From: Musa acuminata AAA Group
Taxonomy: Eukaryota > Streptophyta > Magnoliopsida > Zingiberales > Musaceae
Direction: 5' to 3'
DNA: 64,000 nucleotides
Assembly: GCF_036884655.1 (NCBI RefSeq)
Contig: NC_088339.1
Span: 22,543,501-22,607,500 of the forward strand
Shown here: positions 1 through 10,822 of the stretch, piece by piece
Layout of the letters: every line of letters starts with the position of its first letter
Numbering within the stretch: position 1 is the first letter of the stretch
Translations under genes and position numbers: made by a program
The notes under the pieces: model-generated
The model's input: the letters and a program-made list of their open reading frames with translations, nothing else
Database searches by the model: none
What the model was told of the DNA's origin: nothing

Positions 1-1896
1 CGCACAGAAACTATATTTGCCTTTTCATTTCTTTCAAAGTTCAAGAAGACAAATATTTAAAGGTCATTAATAGACTCTCTCAAATGAGTATTTTTAGGTG
101 TTTATAGGAAACAGGACACGACGCAGTTTCGCTGCCCGACTTAAGGCACGATAGGCTGACGTGGGGCTAAGGAGAGTAAGGTGTGGTCGCGACGGCGGCG
201 CCAGCACCGCGAAATCGTTACCTTCGGTCTTTCTTTCGAGTATCCACACTTATTTTTTACCATCACATCACCTACCTGCCTGGTGATTGGCAAGGCCGAT
301 GGCCCCACAGGTGGATGCGACTAGGACGATGGACCCACAGTTGAATGTATTTTCGTTAACCAGAAAAGAAGCGGAATCTTTTCCTTGTTCACCTTACCGT
401 ACGTACACGTAGATGCCTTTTCTCTAATTGCATGCCTTCATATGTGGGATCCACCAACGGGTATGTAAACGAGTCTAACATGTATTATTGTTGTGTCGCC
501 TTCTCAGAATTTGGAGGAATAAGAAAGGCTGACGGCGACCCTTTCGCTTCGCGTCGGCCATGGCTCAGGGAACCGTCGCTGGAATCCCACACGTCCTGGT
601 CTTGGGGTTCCGCCGCGCCCTCCTGGTAGAATACCCGAACTCTCGAAATCGATACTCTGTCTGATCCCATCCTTTCTCCCGCCCTCGATCAGTGATTTTG
701 CGGGTTGGTCGATGTTATAGATTCGGATGATGATCTCGGGAGGTTTTTTAGTCGGATTTGACCGGTTGGAGTTGGGTTTGTTTTGGAATTCTGCTGAATT
801 TTTTTTTTTTTTTTATCTATGTGCTTGTCTTTATTGTCTATGGATATTGCCGAGGCGATCCGAGCATGTGTTCTGTGGCTTTTGATTTCCTCTCGTTGTT
901 TCATGATTGGATAGTATTAGTTATTGAATTTAGATGTTTGTATATGTAGATGGATGGACCATTCAATATCTAGATGCAAATGTTGGATTGAATGAAGTAG
1001 AAGGCTTTGGGTGTTCCAGCCAAAAGATGCATTAAGGCTATGGATTGCAGTAGGCAATACGAACCCCGTTGGCATTGATTAAATATCAAGCCTTCCGCAG
1101 ATGGTTGCCATCTGCTGATAAAGTTTTCAGGACTTCACTGATTATATTCACATGTCAAATAAATTGACTTTAAGAATGCTTCAGATTAAGTACATAAAAG
1201 ATGCATAAACATGTTAAGATCCTTATAGTAAATGTTATTTATCTAGATCACTTTGTCTACGCATAAATACTCCTGCTTTGAACTTGTACAACATCATTTT
1301 CAGTTTATATCATAGGTAGATTGACTTTTTTTAAGGCATCTTTGTTCTGTCAAGCTATAACCTCATTTCGATTAGCACTACTCAGATGTTTTTGTCTTAT
1401 CACTTAAAATTAATGAAAGAAAAATAATTAATAATGAATGGACTTATCCAATTCTGGATTTGCCATCCAAAACTATATAATATGTTTAAATGTATATCAT
1501 CTAAAATTCTTTGAGAATGGAGAAGAGAATCCATAATGAAAGTTGACCGGATATGGCCTAGGTGAATTTAGGCATCTGCCTATACAGGTTGGGAAAGGTC
1601 AATGTACCGTGACTTGAGTCTTGGTCACCCATGTTCCAAAGAAGCAAACTTACCATGTTGTCAAGGTGTAAGCTTACAGATATGACAGATTCCATACTCA
1701 ATTCAAACTGGACTCGTTCGAAACCTGTACTTTAAACCAAGTTATATCAACTTGTCATTGTGCATAATATCACCCTCATGATTACATGTTGCTCATTAAT
1801 ATCTATAGTGATAAATTAATAGGTTTCTTAGTTCTTACACATGAAATTTCTAGTATTCGAAGAGTTCCATTCAAAACCTGTTTGTGTGTTTTGCAG
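1..1896. other. intergenic / possible 5' region of the RING pseudogene
   Basis: No convincing coding sequence is visible. Positions about 180-720 are GC-rich and could be the old promoter and 5' untranslated exon of the decayed RING gene that follows. From about 950 onward the sequence is AT-rich and intron-like, ending in a good splice acceptor (TTTTGCAG, ending at 1896). A T-run lies near 798-813. I see no first coding exon of the family (normally a Cys-rich N-terminus), so that part is missing or unrecognisable. Confidence 0.4.
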
Positions 1897-3652
1897 TGTC
1901 CTCAAAACTTGGAAGAGCATGAACTGCTGTTATAACCAGCCATGGAACATCATCTGCAGTCTTTTCAGGACTACATTTTTATACTAATCTGGACACCTCA
2001 ACTCCTGACACTTACCAAGCACCTCCCGCAGTTATCAACGAAAGATGAGGAGGATGCTTGCCCCATTTGCCTTGAAGGTAAATGTCACAATTTTTTTTTT
2101 CTATGTTCAGAGAACCATTTCTTCCTGCTTTATGTCACAATACTTCAAGTTTCTCATTAACTTAACTCAATTATTTATATATATTTTGAAACTGTTTATA
2201 GCAATTATACATGTGCTTTAACTGTATCTTGATTATACTTATTTTCTAGCAATCCTTTTTACTCCTGAAATTACATAATCAAAACTAATTTCTTAGATTT
2301 TTTTCTTTTATGCAAAGGGTAAGCGACGAAGGCGGGATTTGAGCCCACGATATTGTGATAAACTGTTAAAGTCTTTACTAGCTAAGCTAGCAGACACCTT
2401 CATTTTTTGCAAATTCATTTTTTTCTCCTTTTAGTTAATGATCTATTATATGATATGGAAAAACTCTATTTGGCATGTGCCGTAGACGACATTTCCATTT
2501 TCTGGTGAATATATGGGCCTCTCTTGGATATGGACAATTTGGACCTTTCCTCTTTGGTTGGTGACGTTTCTATTTATCTATTTATTCAACCAAATGAAGT
2601 AGTCCATTTTTTTGCTAGGGCTGCTTTGTCATTAGCAGTTTGTTGTGACAATATTACTAGACTATTTTTGTTTACAATGTTTGTGTCCATTGTGCTTTCT
2701 GCATTGGGCTTTGACCTTCAATGAGGTAATACTAATGTGGTACTATTGAAGTTTTTTCTGTGTCATGCTTTCTTTTGAGAGTAAATCCACTTTGACATTA
2801 TAAATTAAGTTGATTTGCATTCTAAGTGCAACTCTCTATTAGCATGAAGGAATCAGGTTGAGACCTGCATGTGAACACATCTTCCTTGAGGAACATTAAT
2901 GTTTCCAAGTATTCAGTGTTTAGTCCGATCCTGAAAATATTTTGACATAGACCAAGATTAAAAAGGACATTTCCAAGTATTACAAATCTCATGAAATTCC
3001 TTATCTCCTTTCTTTTTGACAGATTATGATGCAGAGAATCCACACGTTCTGACAAAGTGTGAACACCATTTCCATTGTGTTGCATTCTTGAATGGATGGA
3101 GAGATGAGACACCTGTGCCATCTGTGACCAGGTATGCATGCAGAGAAGTTCATCATTGTCTGTTTGGCAACTTTATTTTGTTACATTCATCACCTGGTAC
3201 AGTTTCATTTATTTCTATGCAGTATTGGCATTTAGCATTTATGTCTTCATGTAGATAGAGTAAATATACCAATAATCACCTTAAGATTCTTAGTTTTCTT
3301 CCCATCTTTTAAGCATCTTGGCAGTTGGTTTCTCTAGCCTTTTCCAGAATAACAAGAATCTAAAGATGAAGTTTCTCATTGAGAAATTCTGAAGAAATGC
3401 ATGTCAAATTCCTTGATATTTGTTGTAGCATTTTGTAGTTCGATGCCTAATTTTTTTATGTTAGTGCACAGTTTTCATCTAAAAAATGAAACAACAGAAT
3501 TTCAAGGATTGTAGATTCCATTTTTAAAAAAAATATCTATTCCTTGTCTTGCAGGTCTTCTATATGTTCATGGTATAATCATGCAGTTTTCATTTTGCAG
3601 ATAATGATGATCAACACCATGTATAACATGGTGTCTCCTGAAAAGAGTTTTT
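1897..3652 (+). pseudogene. decayed RING-type E3 ubiquitin ligase gene (At3g02290-like family)
   Basis: Three exon-like blocks are bounded by splice sites: 1897-2077, 3023-3131 and about 3601-3652. The first block contains, in one frame, a family-typical stretch ending in TSTPDTYQAPPA (about 1998-2030) and, in another frame, the first zinc pair CPICLE (2059-2077). Joining blocks one and two continues the RING as DYDAENPHVLTKCEHHFH. Breaks follow. There is a 1-base loss just after the FH histidine near 3075. There is an in-frame TGA (about 3107-3109) where the family has a Ser or similar residue before the last Cys pair. A stop also occurs early in block one (TAA about 1933-1935). The upstream exons and part of the linker are absent. 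Because introns are retained, this is a decayed duplicate, not a processed copy. In the intact family the protein is a cytoplasmic or membrane-associated E3 ligase; here no functional RING can be made. Confidence 0.75.
2317..2399 (-). repeat. tRNA-derived SINE-like fragment
   Basis: Read on the - strand, this stretch has a tRNA-like pol III internal promoter. An A-box-like TAGCTTAGCTAGTAAAG lies near 2372-2389, and a B-box-like GGGCTCAAATCC near 2334-2345. The spacing is that of a tRNA head. It sits in the first intron of the RING pseudogene. No full cloverleaf, body or 3' tail is recognisable, so it is either a SINE head or a decayed tRNA-like fragment, not a working tRNA gene. Confidence 0.55.
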
Positions 3653-6003
3653 AGTGGGCAACCCTTTCGAATGGATACTCATCCAGATGAAAGCTTCTTA
3701 CTCTTTTGTGCAGGACTGTGCCACAAAAACAAATGTGGCTAGAAGCAATTTGATGTTTTGGTTGAGAGTTTAGATGTCTGGGTCAAATTCTTCTGAATTC
3801 CTGTTGTGGAACAGTAGGAAACAAAAAGGTAAATGATTGTAATTCCTGGTTGAAATTATTATCATGCAAATCCTTTTTTGTTTGTTCTAGTGTCACCAAA
3901 GCAAGTACAGGTGTGTGCCTGGCAATCGTTTCTGCATTTTGTTAGTCTCCTTCTCCAAGTTTCTCTTCAGTTTCTTTCTCCGTTTGTATAGTCTTTCGAT
4001 ATGAATAGGTGATATTTGATGCTATTAATCGTCACCTTTTCTTTGTAGATGTTCATCATGTTGGCTATCATGATCAAGTCTATATTGACTCAACTAAAAG
4101 TGCATAATCACTCAAAGCTCATTTCTTATATTAATTCTTCATAGGTTTTGGGTCATATGAACTTGTTTCTCCAAACGTGAGCGGTCTCCTGCATCGGATC
4201 GAGTCATCAACTAACTTGTTCTTGTGCCTTTTGTGTTGTACAGGGGAGTATCTGGGTTAGGATCCTCTCGCATGCTTGACTCAATACATCTGAAGATCTT
4301 GCAGTCACGACAATGAGCATAAGGTGAGATTTTGCTGTTACTGGTTCTTTCTCTGGCAGAATAGTTTTGACTGGTTTCGGTGGTATCTGATGCCACTCCG
4401 AGTCTGCAGGAACTAGTGGTTCAGCACGGACGCACACACACGACTGGAGTCGAGCGTTTGTATGCTTGCCAAGCCGATACTCTTATTATAACTGACCTGG
4501 GTGAATGCTTTCCTTTGTGTTCGGAAGAGCCTAAAATGCATAGGTTTTCTATTTCCTTGATATTGGGATGTTGATGTAACACTCTACCACCCAGTTTTTG
4601 TTCTCCAGGCAAGTTAGAGATCGTCCGTTTGGAGTATGAAGCTTGAAAGTCCTGTGAATTGAGTGTCGTCAAAGTTCAAATTCCACAACAGTCGAGAATC
4701 CTACAATCCAGATTGCTAGTGATGTCAGGCAAAATTTGGTCCAGGTATTGAATCAACTTGCCTTGCACGAAACCTACAGTCGTTTTCCGTTTTCCTGTGT
4801 ATTCATTATAGCTTCACCTCCTAATTTCTAGCTTTTCGACTTTCCGCTTGGACTTTAGTCTCTCCTCCCAATCGAACGGGTCTTGTAAGTAACAAAAAGT
4901 TATTTGTCTTGCTCCCTGTTTCGACACTCTCCTCTGGCCTTTCCGTTCTTTTGGGCTGACACTCTCATAGGAGCATCCATCCCTTACAAGTCACCATAGC
5001 AGCGGCTTCCTCGTCCTTCTGCAATGCTTTTGATTTACGTTTCACAGGGGTGGCTGCGATCGCATGCGCTTGAAGTAGCGAATAAAGGACCGTGCGAGAA
5101 GCCAAGGAGAAGACTGTCACACTTTATAACGCTGGTATGGTCTTCTCATCTTGGGTGCATGCATTAGTCATAATCAACTATTTAAATATATCATGAGGTG
5201 GCCCGAACTGGGAGATCAAAAGTCTTCGTCATGCACTTTTCAATGAAATTAATGCTTTAATACGATGCAATGGATCAAATCGAACTTGCACATATGCAAA
5301 TAATAGATAGGAAACTATATTTTTCTACTTGTGGCCTGTGGTGTTTTGGGCGTAAAGAAGTTTCCTTGTTCGAGAACGATGGTTCTCTAACCAATCATCG
5401 GTGCCGCATTAACTCCCATCCCAATCATTTGGGTGTGGATCCATTAGGCTTTGCCCTGATCCCAAACATACACCACATACCGATACAAAATTAAGCCGGT
5501 GGTATTGCCATGTCTATCCTTGCAAAACTTGTCATATATTGGATCATTATAACGAGGTTTTTTCAGAAGCAGTAGGTCAAAATGTCCCAAGGTAATTCGA
5601 GAAGTCAAATATTAATACAAGACTCATCGAGTCTTTTCGACATCGGGCGTTGTTCTATTTTCAATAGAAACTTCCGATGAAGGGAATTGCGAGTGCGTAC
5701 CCACTCTCGCAAGCTGGGACCAAAGACCTTTGTCGTAGGATCCCATCCAATTATCGCCCCAAAATAACACGATTGGAGTGATCGGATGACCGGGTTGACG
5801 GGGTGTGACGCGGGATCTGGGCATGAGGAGTGTTATTTAAAATAGTCGTTGGATGGGATACTCGGCATAGACTTTTACTCCTTACTCCACTGGGTCCCAC
5901 GGTTGATGAAGTCCCTCTTAAAGCACGCCGGACGGGCGCACGGTAAGGCGACGTCCTGTAGAATTTTGTTTCGCGTTTGTCACGCCGGCGTTAGCCGCCT
6001 CCG
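3653..6003. other. intergenic region before the kinase gene
   Basis: No gene recognised. Short ORFs (for example 5270-5494) match no family I know and have no supporting context. The 3' part (5630-6003) becomes GC-richer and probably holds the promoter and 5' leader of the kinase gene. A TATA-like TATTTAAAAT lies at about 5834-5843, some 160 bp before the start codon. Confidence 0.4.
5834..5843 (+). promoter_or_regulatory. possible TATA box of the kinase gene
   Basis: TATTTAAAAT lies about 160 bp upstream of the ATG at 6004, a reasonable distance for a plant core promoter. There is no other support. Confidence 0.3.
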
Positions 6004-9000
6004 ATGAATCTAAGATCCGAATCGCAGCCCGGAGGGCGGAAATCTAGGTCTTCCTTCGTCGCGACCCCGGACCGATGGGAGACCTCGCGGAGCTCTGCCG
6101 CCTCCTTCGCGTCCTCGGCCGCCATGGGCGGCAGAAAGTCGCCGGTTCGCAAGCGGAACGCGTTCAAGGCCTTCCTCAGGGCGCTTGTCTCGTTCTTCTC
6201 CTCATCCTCGTTCAAGCCTGAGATCACGTCGCCGAGACCGAGGACGACTCGAACCCTCGAGTCTCCTTACGGTATGCTCTGCCTCTTGGTCTGGACCTTC
6301 GGTTCCTTTTTCCCTTCCGGCTACATGGTACAAGTTGGTAATCCTGTTGGATAATTGTTGTTCTCGATATAGACATCCTATTTTGAGATTTTGAATCTCT
6401 TCTTGTCCTCAACTTGACTCGCTCATACTGGCATTTCGAATGCTGGAAACCGAGGAAATTAGCTTTCAGTGATATCTCCAAAGGTACAAGTTTTATAGTA
6501 TCCATAACTTGGTTATGTTTTTCTTGAACTTTGATCTTGAGAGATCGTTAACCGGAAAGTCCAATCCCTTTTTTGAATTCCCTGTTTATATCATTATGTT
6601 GTGATTAACTGGAAATTCCCTTGCCATCCTTCATCTTTTGAATGCCTTCTAACTTTTGTTAAGTGTGTGTTTCTGAATTAGGATTTGTACAGAATGATTC
6701 CACACGAAGGGATTGAGTTCTGAATTTTTAGATATCCTGCAACGCCGGAATGGAATTAAACTATTTACTGATCATTTTGTAGCAACCCCTAGTCGTCTTT
6801 CGCATTCTAGCTTGAGGGAATCAAGAAAAGGGACAATCCATGGCAGAGATTCACCATGGCAGAGAGAAACTGGGAGTACACAGTTCACCATGGAGGAGAT
6901 CTTGAAAGCAACGAAGAACTTCTCCCCATCGTTAAAGATTGGGCAAGGTGGGTTTGGTACAGTCTATAAAGCGACACTTGACGATGGCACACCCATTGCA
7001 GTTAAACGCGCCAAGAAGGTTAGAGGAGTCCCTTGCTGGTTTTGCCATTGAATGTGGCAGCTTCTTGCTGATGTGAACTTTTAAATTTTTTGATGTTCTA
7101 TGCAGAGCACGTATGAGAATCATCTGAGTGTCGAGTTCCAGAGTGAGATCAACATATTGGGACAAATTGAGCACTTGAATTTGGTTAGATTCTTTGGTTA
7201 TTTGGAGGATAATGATGAGAGGGTCGTTGTTACTGAATATGTGCCTAATGGAACTCTAAGAGAGCATCTTGATGGTAAGGATTCTTCTGCTTTCATCATC
7301 ACAAGTCCATCATGGACAACCTTTCATGTGATTGAGTCCCATTTTTGTCTGTTGGCATTGAATTCGTAGTTTGTTGTTGAGGAGAATGAATAGTGGCTAA
7401 CTTGCACTCTGGGAAATACAGGATTTCGTGGAAACTTTCTTGAGCTTTCAGCACGACTTGATATTGCAGTTGATGTAGCTCATGCTGTCACATACCTTCA
7501 TATGTACGCAGGTTAGATTGAGAGAAACGATTGATTCTGTTACTTGTTTTTTTCCTATCAGTGCAAGCTGAAAATTGCAAAAGGATTTCAGAATATCTTT
7601 TATGCTATTTATGTAGGGAATAAATTTTACCTTTGCACCTGCAACTTCCTTCTATGTGTGCCATCACTGAATTTACAAAGTTTAACCTAAGTATAATCAG
7701 CTTCTTCAATTGAATTGATCTCATGGAAAAATAAAGGAAAGGAAATCATTTGTTGATACTAAATATTTAGCTCAATGCCTTCTTTTTCATTTTTCTAGTA
7801 ATACATTATAATTTAAAGGATTTAAAGAAATAAAAGGAATCGGTGCTGATGTAGTTTCTCAATAAACTTACTTGCAACCTTTAAATGCTAGTCTTGTGTG
7901 AAATACAATGTATGGATCTGTTCTTGTGCATTAATGCTTGATAAATTAATTTTAATAGACCTCTTCATTTTCTTTCCCTTGCATTTGACCATAAAGTGAG
8001 GGTACTTAGGAATGGAATATCATTTCATAATTCATCCTTTCTACGATGGGGAATTGGGGGCTTGACAGTGGAGGTAATTACTGTGTATGTGCTAGGGCCC
8101 TCCTGGCATCAGCTGTTGGCTTTGTTCTTAAAAGATTTCAAAATTAGGGTGTTGAGTATGTTGGTTAGTTTTTTTTTTATTTATATTCCTTTGAACGTTT
8201 TTTTGTCATGAATTGTACTGGAACTTATTTTCCCATTTCCTATAATGCCCCTATTATTACATAAAACAAGAACTTAGTGGCAGAATGATTCTTGTGCCTC
8301 CTCTGTTCATGTTTCAAATACGGAAAGCCCTTGCCTGTTAATATGATAATGGGTGACTTTTTGTCAGTCTTTTTCTATTTTTGGAAACTGGAGAAGTTGT
8401 TTTATCATGGTTGGAAAAGGAATCATATATGATTTATGCAGTGGTATTTCAGTTGCAAATGTTTTGGTGGACAATGTACTAGATACTCATGCTATTCACT
8501 ACTTAATGATGCATGTCTCTTTATATCTTATATTTTTCTGGCTTTGTGATTTGGTCTTTTGGTAGACAACCAGCATGGAAATCCTTGTCTGCTTCATTCT
8601 TAATCTTCTGTCTTGTAGTTCTGCTTGCTCCATATTTTTGGTCTTACAGGTTGGGCTCAATGATGAACATGGGTTTCTGTGATGTATTCTGGTACTATTT
8701 AATATATTGTGCAAATTTAACATAATCAACAATGGTGTATGCTTCAGGATTCTGCTGCATGGACTTTAAAGAGTTTAAGATCTCTTTCTCATCTGAAGAA
8801 AATTGAACCAGATTTTACTTTGGAAAAATGAACACTGTTATAGCCAATAATATCATGGTTTGACCTTTACATTGACAAGTTAATACACCACCTCTGATCA
8901 GCCAAAAATATGTGGGGTCAAGTAACCCTGAAACTGGGTTCATGATAGTAGTAGTAATATGTATGTCTTCGTATTTGACAGTTAAGTAGTGTTATCACAG

Positions 9001-10080
9001 CTACATCCTTAATAACCAGAAAACAAATGTCTTAAGCTGTACCCACAAGTTGACTTTTCTTTGTCACTGTCTACCCTGAATTGATGTTTTTATACTTTAT
9101 ACACCTTAGATCTGTGGGTTCTTGGTCACATCGGATTAATAAACTGGTCAGCTTCATCGATTTTGGCCTGATACTGCCATATTCTGTGTCTGTTTGATCG
9201 AAAAACTGAAACAGTTGTTTCACTAAATCTATTTTCATTGTGCAAGTTTCTACATTTCTATACATCAAACTCCTATTATAACAATGCATGCTTCTCCCGA
9301 GTTATTTAAGATTGTTTGACTAAGACAACAATTGTATTATTTATCATTTAATATCTGCACTGATCCATTGATTTGTTTATGATGCAGACCATCCAATTAT
9401 CCACAGAGACATCAAATCATCTAATATTCTTCTTACTGAAAACTTGCGGGCTAAGGTTGCTGATTTTGGCTTTGCCCGGTTCGGTATAAACGAGGCTGGA
9501 GTTACCCATATTTCCACCCAAGTAAAAGGGACTGCTGGTTATTTGGACCCAGAGTATCTTAGAACTTATCAACTCACAGACAAAAGTGATGTGTACTCAT
9601 TTGGTGTGTTGCTAGTAGAATTAATATCTTCACGGCGCCCTATAGAGCGTAAACGAGAACTCAAGGAAAGGATAACAATAAAATGGGTATATCCTCTTTC
9701 ATAAGCTTTTTTTAATACATTTTATGATGTTTATTTTGGAATCATAAGACCACCTTGTTATCTAAACCTTATTTTACATCATCTCTTATGATCTCATAAA
9801 TCTATCTGGACAGGCGTTGAAGAACTTCCAACAAGGGAAAACAATTCAAGTTTTGGACCATAATATTCCACATACTCCGGCAAATAATCTGGCTTTGGAG
9901 AAGATTCTTGAGCTGGCTTTCCAGTGTTTAGCTCCTTCAAGGCAAAATAGACCCAGCATGCGGAGCTGTGCTGAAATATTATGGAACATTCGGAAGGACT
10001 ACAGAGAGTTGTTGTCTTCAGATCTCCTCTCTCAGACTTCGCATCAAAGAAACCTTTCCATTAGCGGAGATGAAACTTAA
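6004..10080 (+). CDS. CRCK2-like: calmodulin-binding receptor-like cytoplasmic kinase (CRCK1/2-like), six exons
   Basis: Coding exons are 6004-6271, 6783-7018, 7106-7274, 7422-7511, 9388-9686 and 9814-10080. All junctions are GT-AG with consistent phases and give 442 residues. The N-terminus is basic and Ser-rich (residues 1-110). The kinase domain starts near [15 protein letters not shown] (124-138). It has the glycine loop GQGGFG (143-148), lysine K164, an alpha-C glutamate E182, HRD (260-262) with K264 and N267, DFG (280-282), and the activation segment ending [10 protein letters not shown]. All catalytic residues are present. Family members are soluble Ser/Thr kinases; Arabidopsis CRCKs bind calmodulin and act in stress and immune signalling. 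Motifs such as SRLSHSS and the long conserved [16 protein letters not shown] stretch place it close to CRCK1/2. Intron 4 is unusually long (1876 bp). A retrotransposon begins 143 bp after the stop codon. The exon-2 acceptor was chosen because nearer acceptors lead directly into stops. Confidence 0.92.
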
Positions 10081-10218
10081 AGTGATATTAAGATTCGTAT
10101 GCAGTAAAAAGTAGCTCGACTTGCAAACTCAGCGCTCTCTAGAATCACTGGTTGTACATACAAGACTTATAGAGAACATGTCGAAAAGATAATTTCATTA
10201 ATATTTTGAGAAGGAATG

Positions 10219-10223
10219 AGTAC
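10219..10223. repeat. target-site duplication AGTAC, left copy
   Basis: AGTAC directly precedes the TGTTGGTGAACTG terminus of the Gypsy element and is repeated at 29300-29304, directly after the other terminus. Confidence 0.75.
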
Positions 10224-10822
10224 TGTTGGTGAACTGATATGTGGTGGCTAGTAAGCCAGTAAGGCCTGGTCCATGAGTCGATGTCGGGAGTCTTCGGTCG
10301 GATGAGCTGGTCGCCGAGGTCGATCGAGCCCTTGCGATGGGGTGTCGGTACCGGGGTGTTGATCAGTGTCTCTCGGTCCGGATGTCAGTTAGCAGCTCGT
10401 CGTCTAGACGTTGGTCGACGATTTCAAGGTCGGAATGCTCGTGGCTCGAAGGTGGTCGCTTTCTTGCAAAAATGACCTTCGTCGAGTAATTACCAACTGT
10501 GGCCATTCCGACGAGTAAGTCGGTCGTGGGTTGATTTATTCTTTTTTTGCCTCCCCCTGGGATGGATGTCGACCTGGGGTTTTTGAGAGGGCGAGGGGCA
10601 CGTCAGGGTTGGAATGTCGTGGTTGCGTTGATTGCTTGTGAGGGAAAGCCGGATTGGCTCGTCGTGAGGTAGTTCGGGTGCGGTGCCCTATGCTTTGGCA
10701 CCATCGATCGGGTGGCTGGGCCTATGCAGGATGATGTCTGTGAGTCGTTGGTCAGGAGACCGAACTATGTGAGCCGGGAGGAGATGACCTGTTGGCCGAG
10801 TTACTGATCTCGAGCTTAGACT
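10224..10822 (-). repeat. 3' LTR (left), atypical: only R-U5-like part matches the other LTR
   Basis: About 10224-10590 aligns with 28667-29030 of the 5' LTR at roughly 85% identity. This corresponds to sequence downstream of the 5' LTR's TATA box. Beyond 10590 no similarity to the other LTR's U3 is visible, and the sequence runs into the 140-bp array. Where the other LTR has TATAAAAA on the - strand, this one reads CTCAAAAA. Confidence 0.65.

Noticed and set aside
2317..2399. Functional tRNA gene
   Set aside because: A and B boxes are present but the acceptor stem and a proper anticodon arm do not fold, so it is called a SINE-like fragment.
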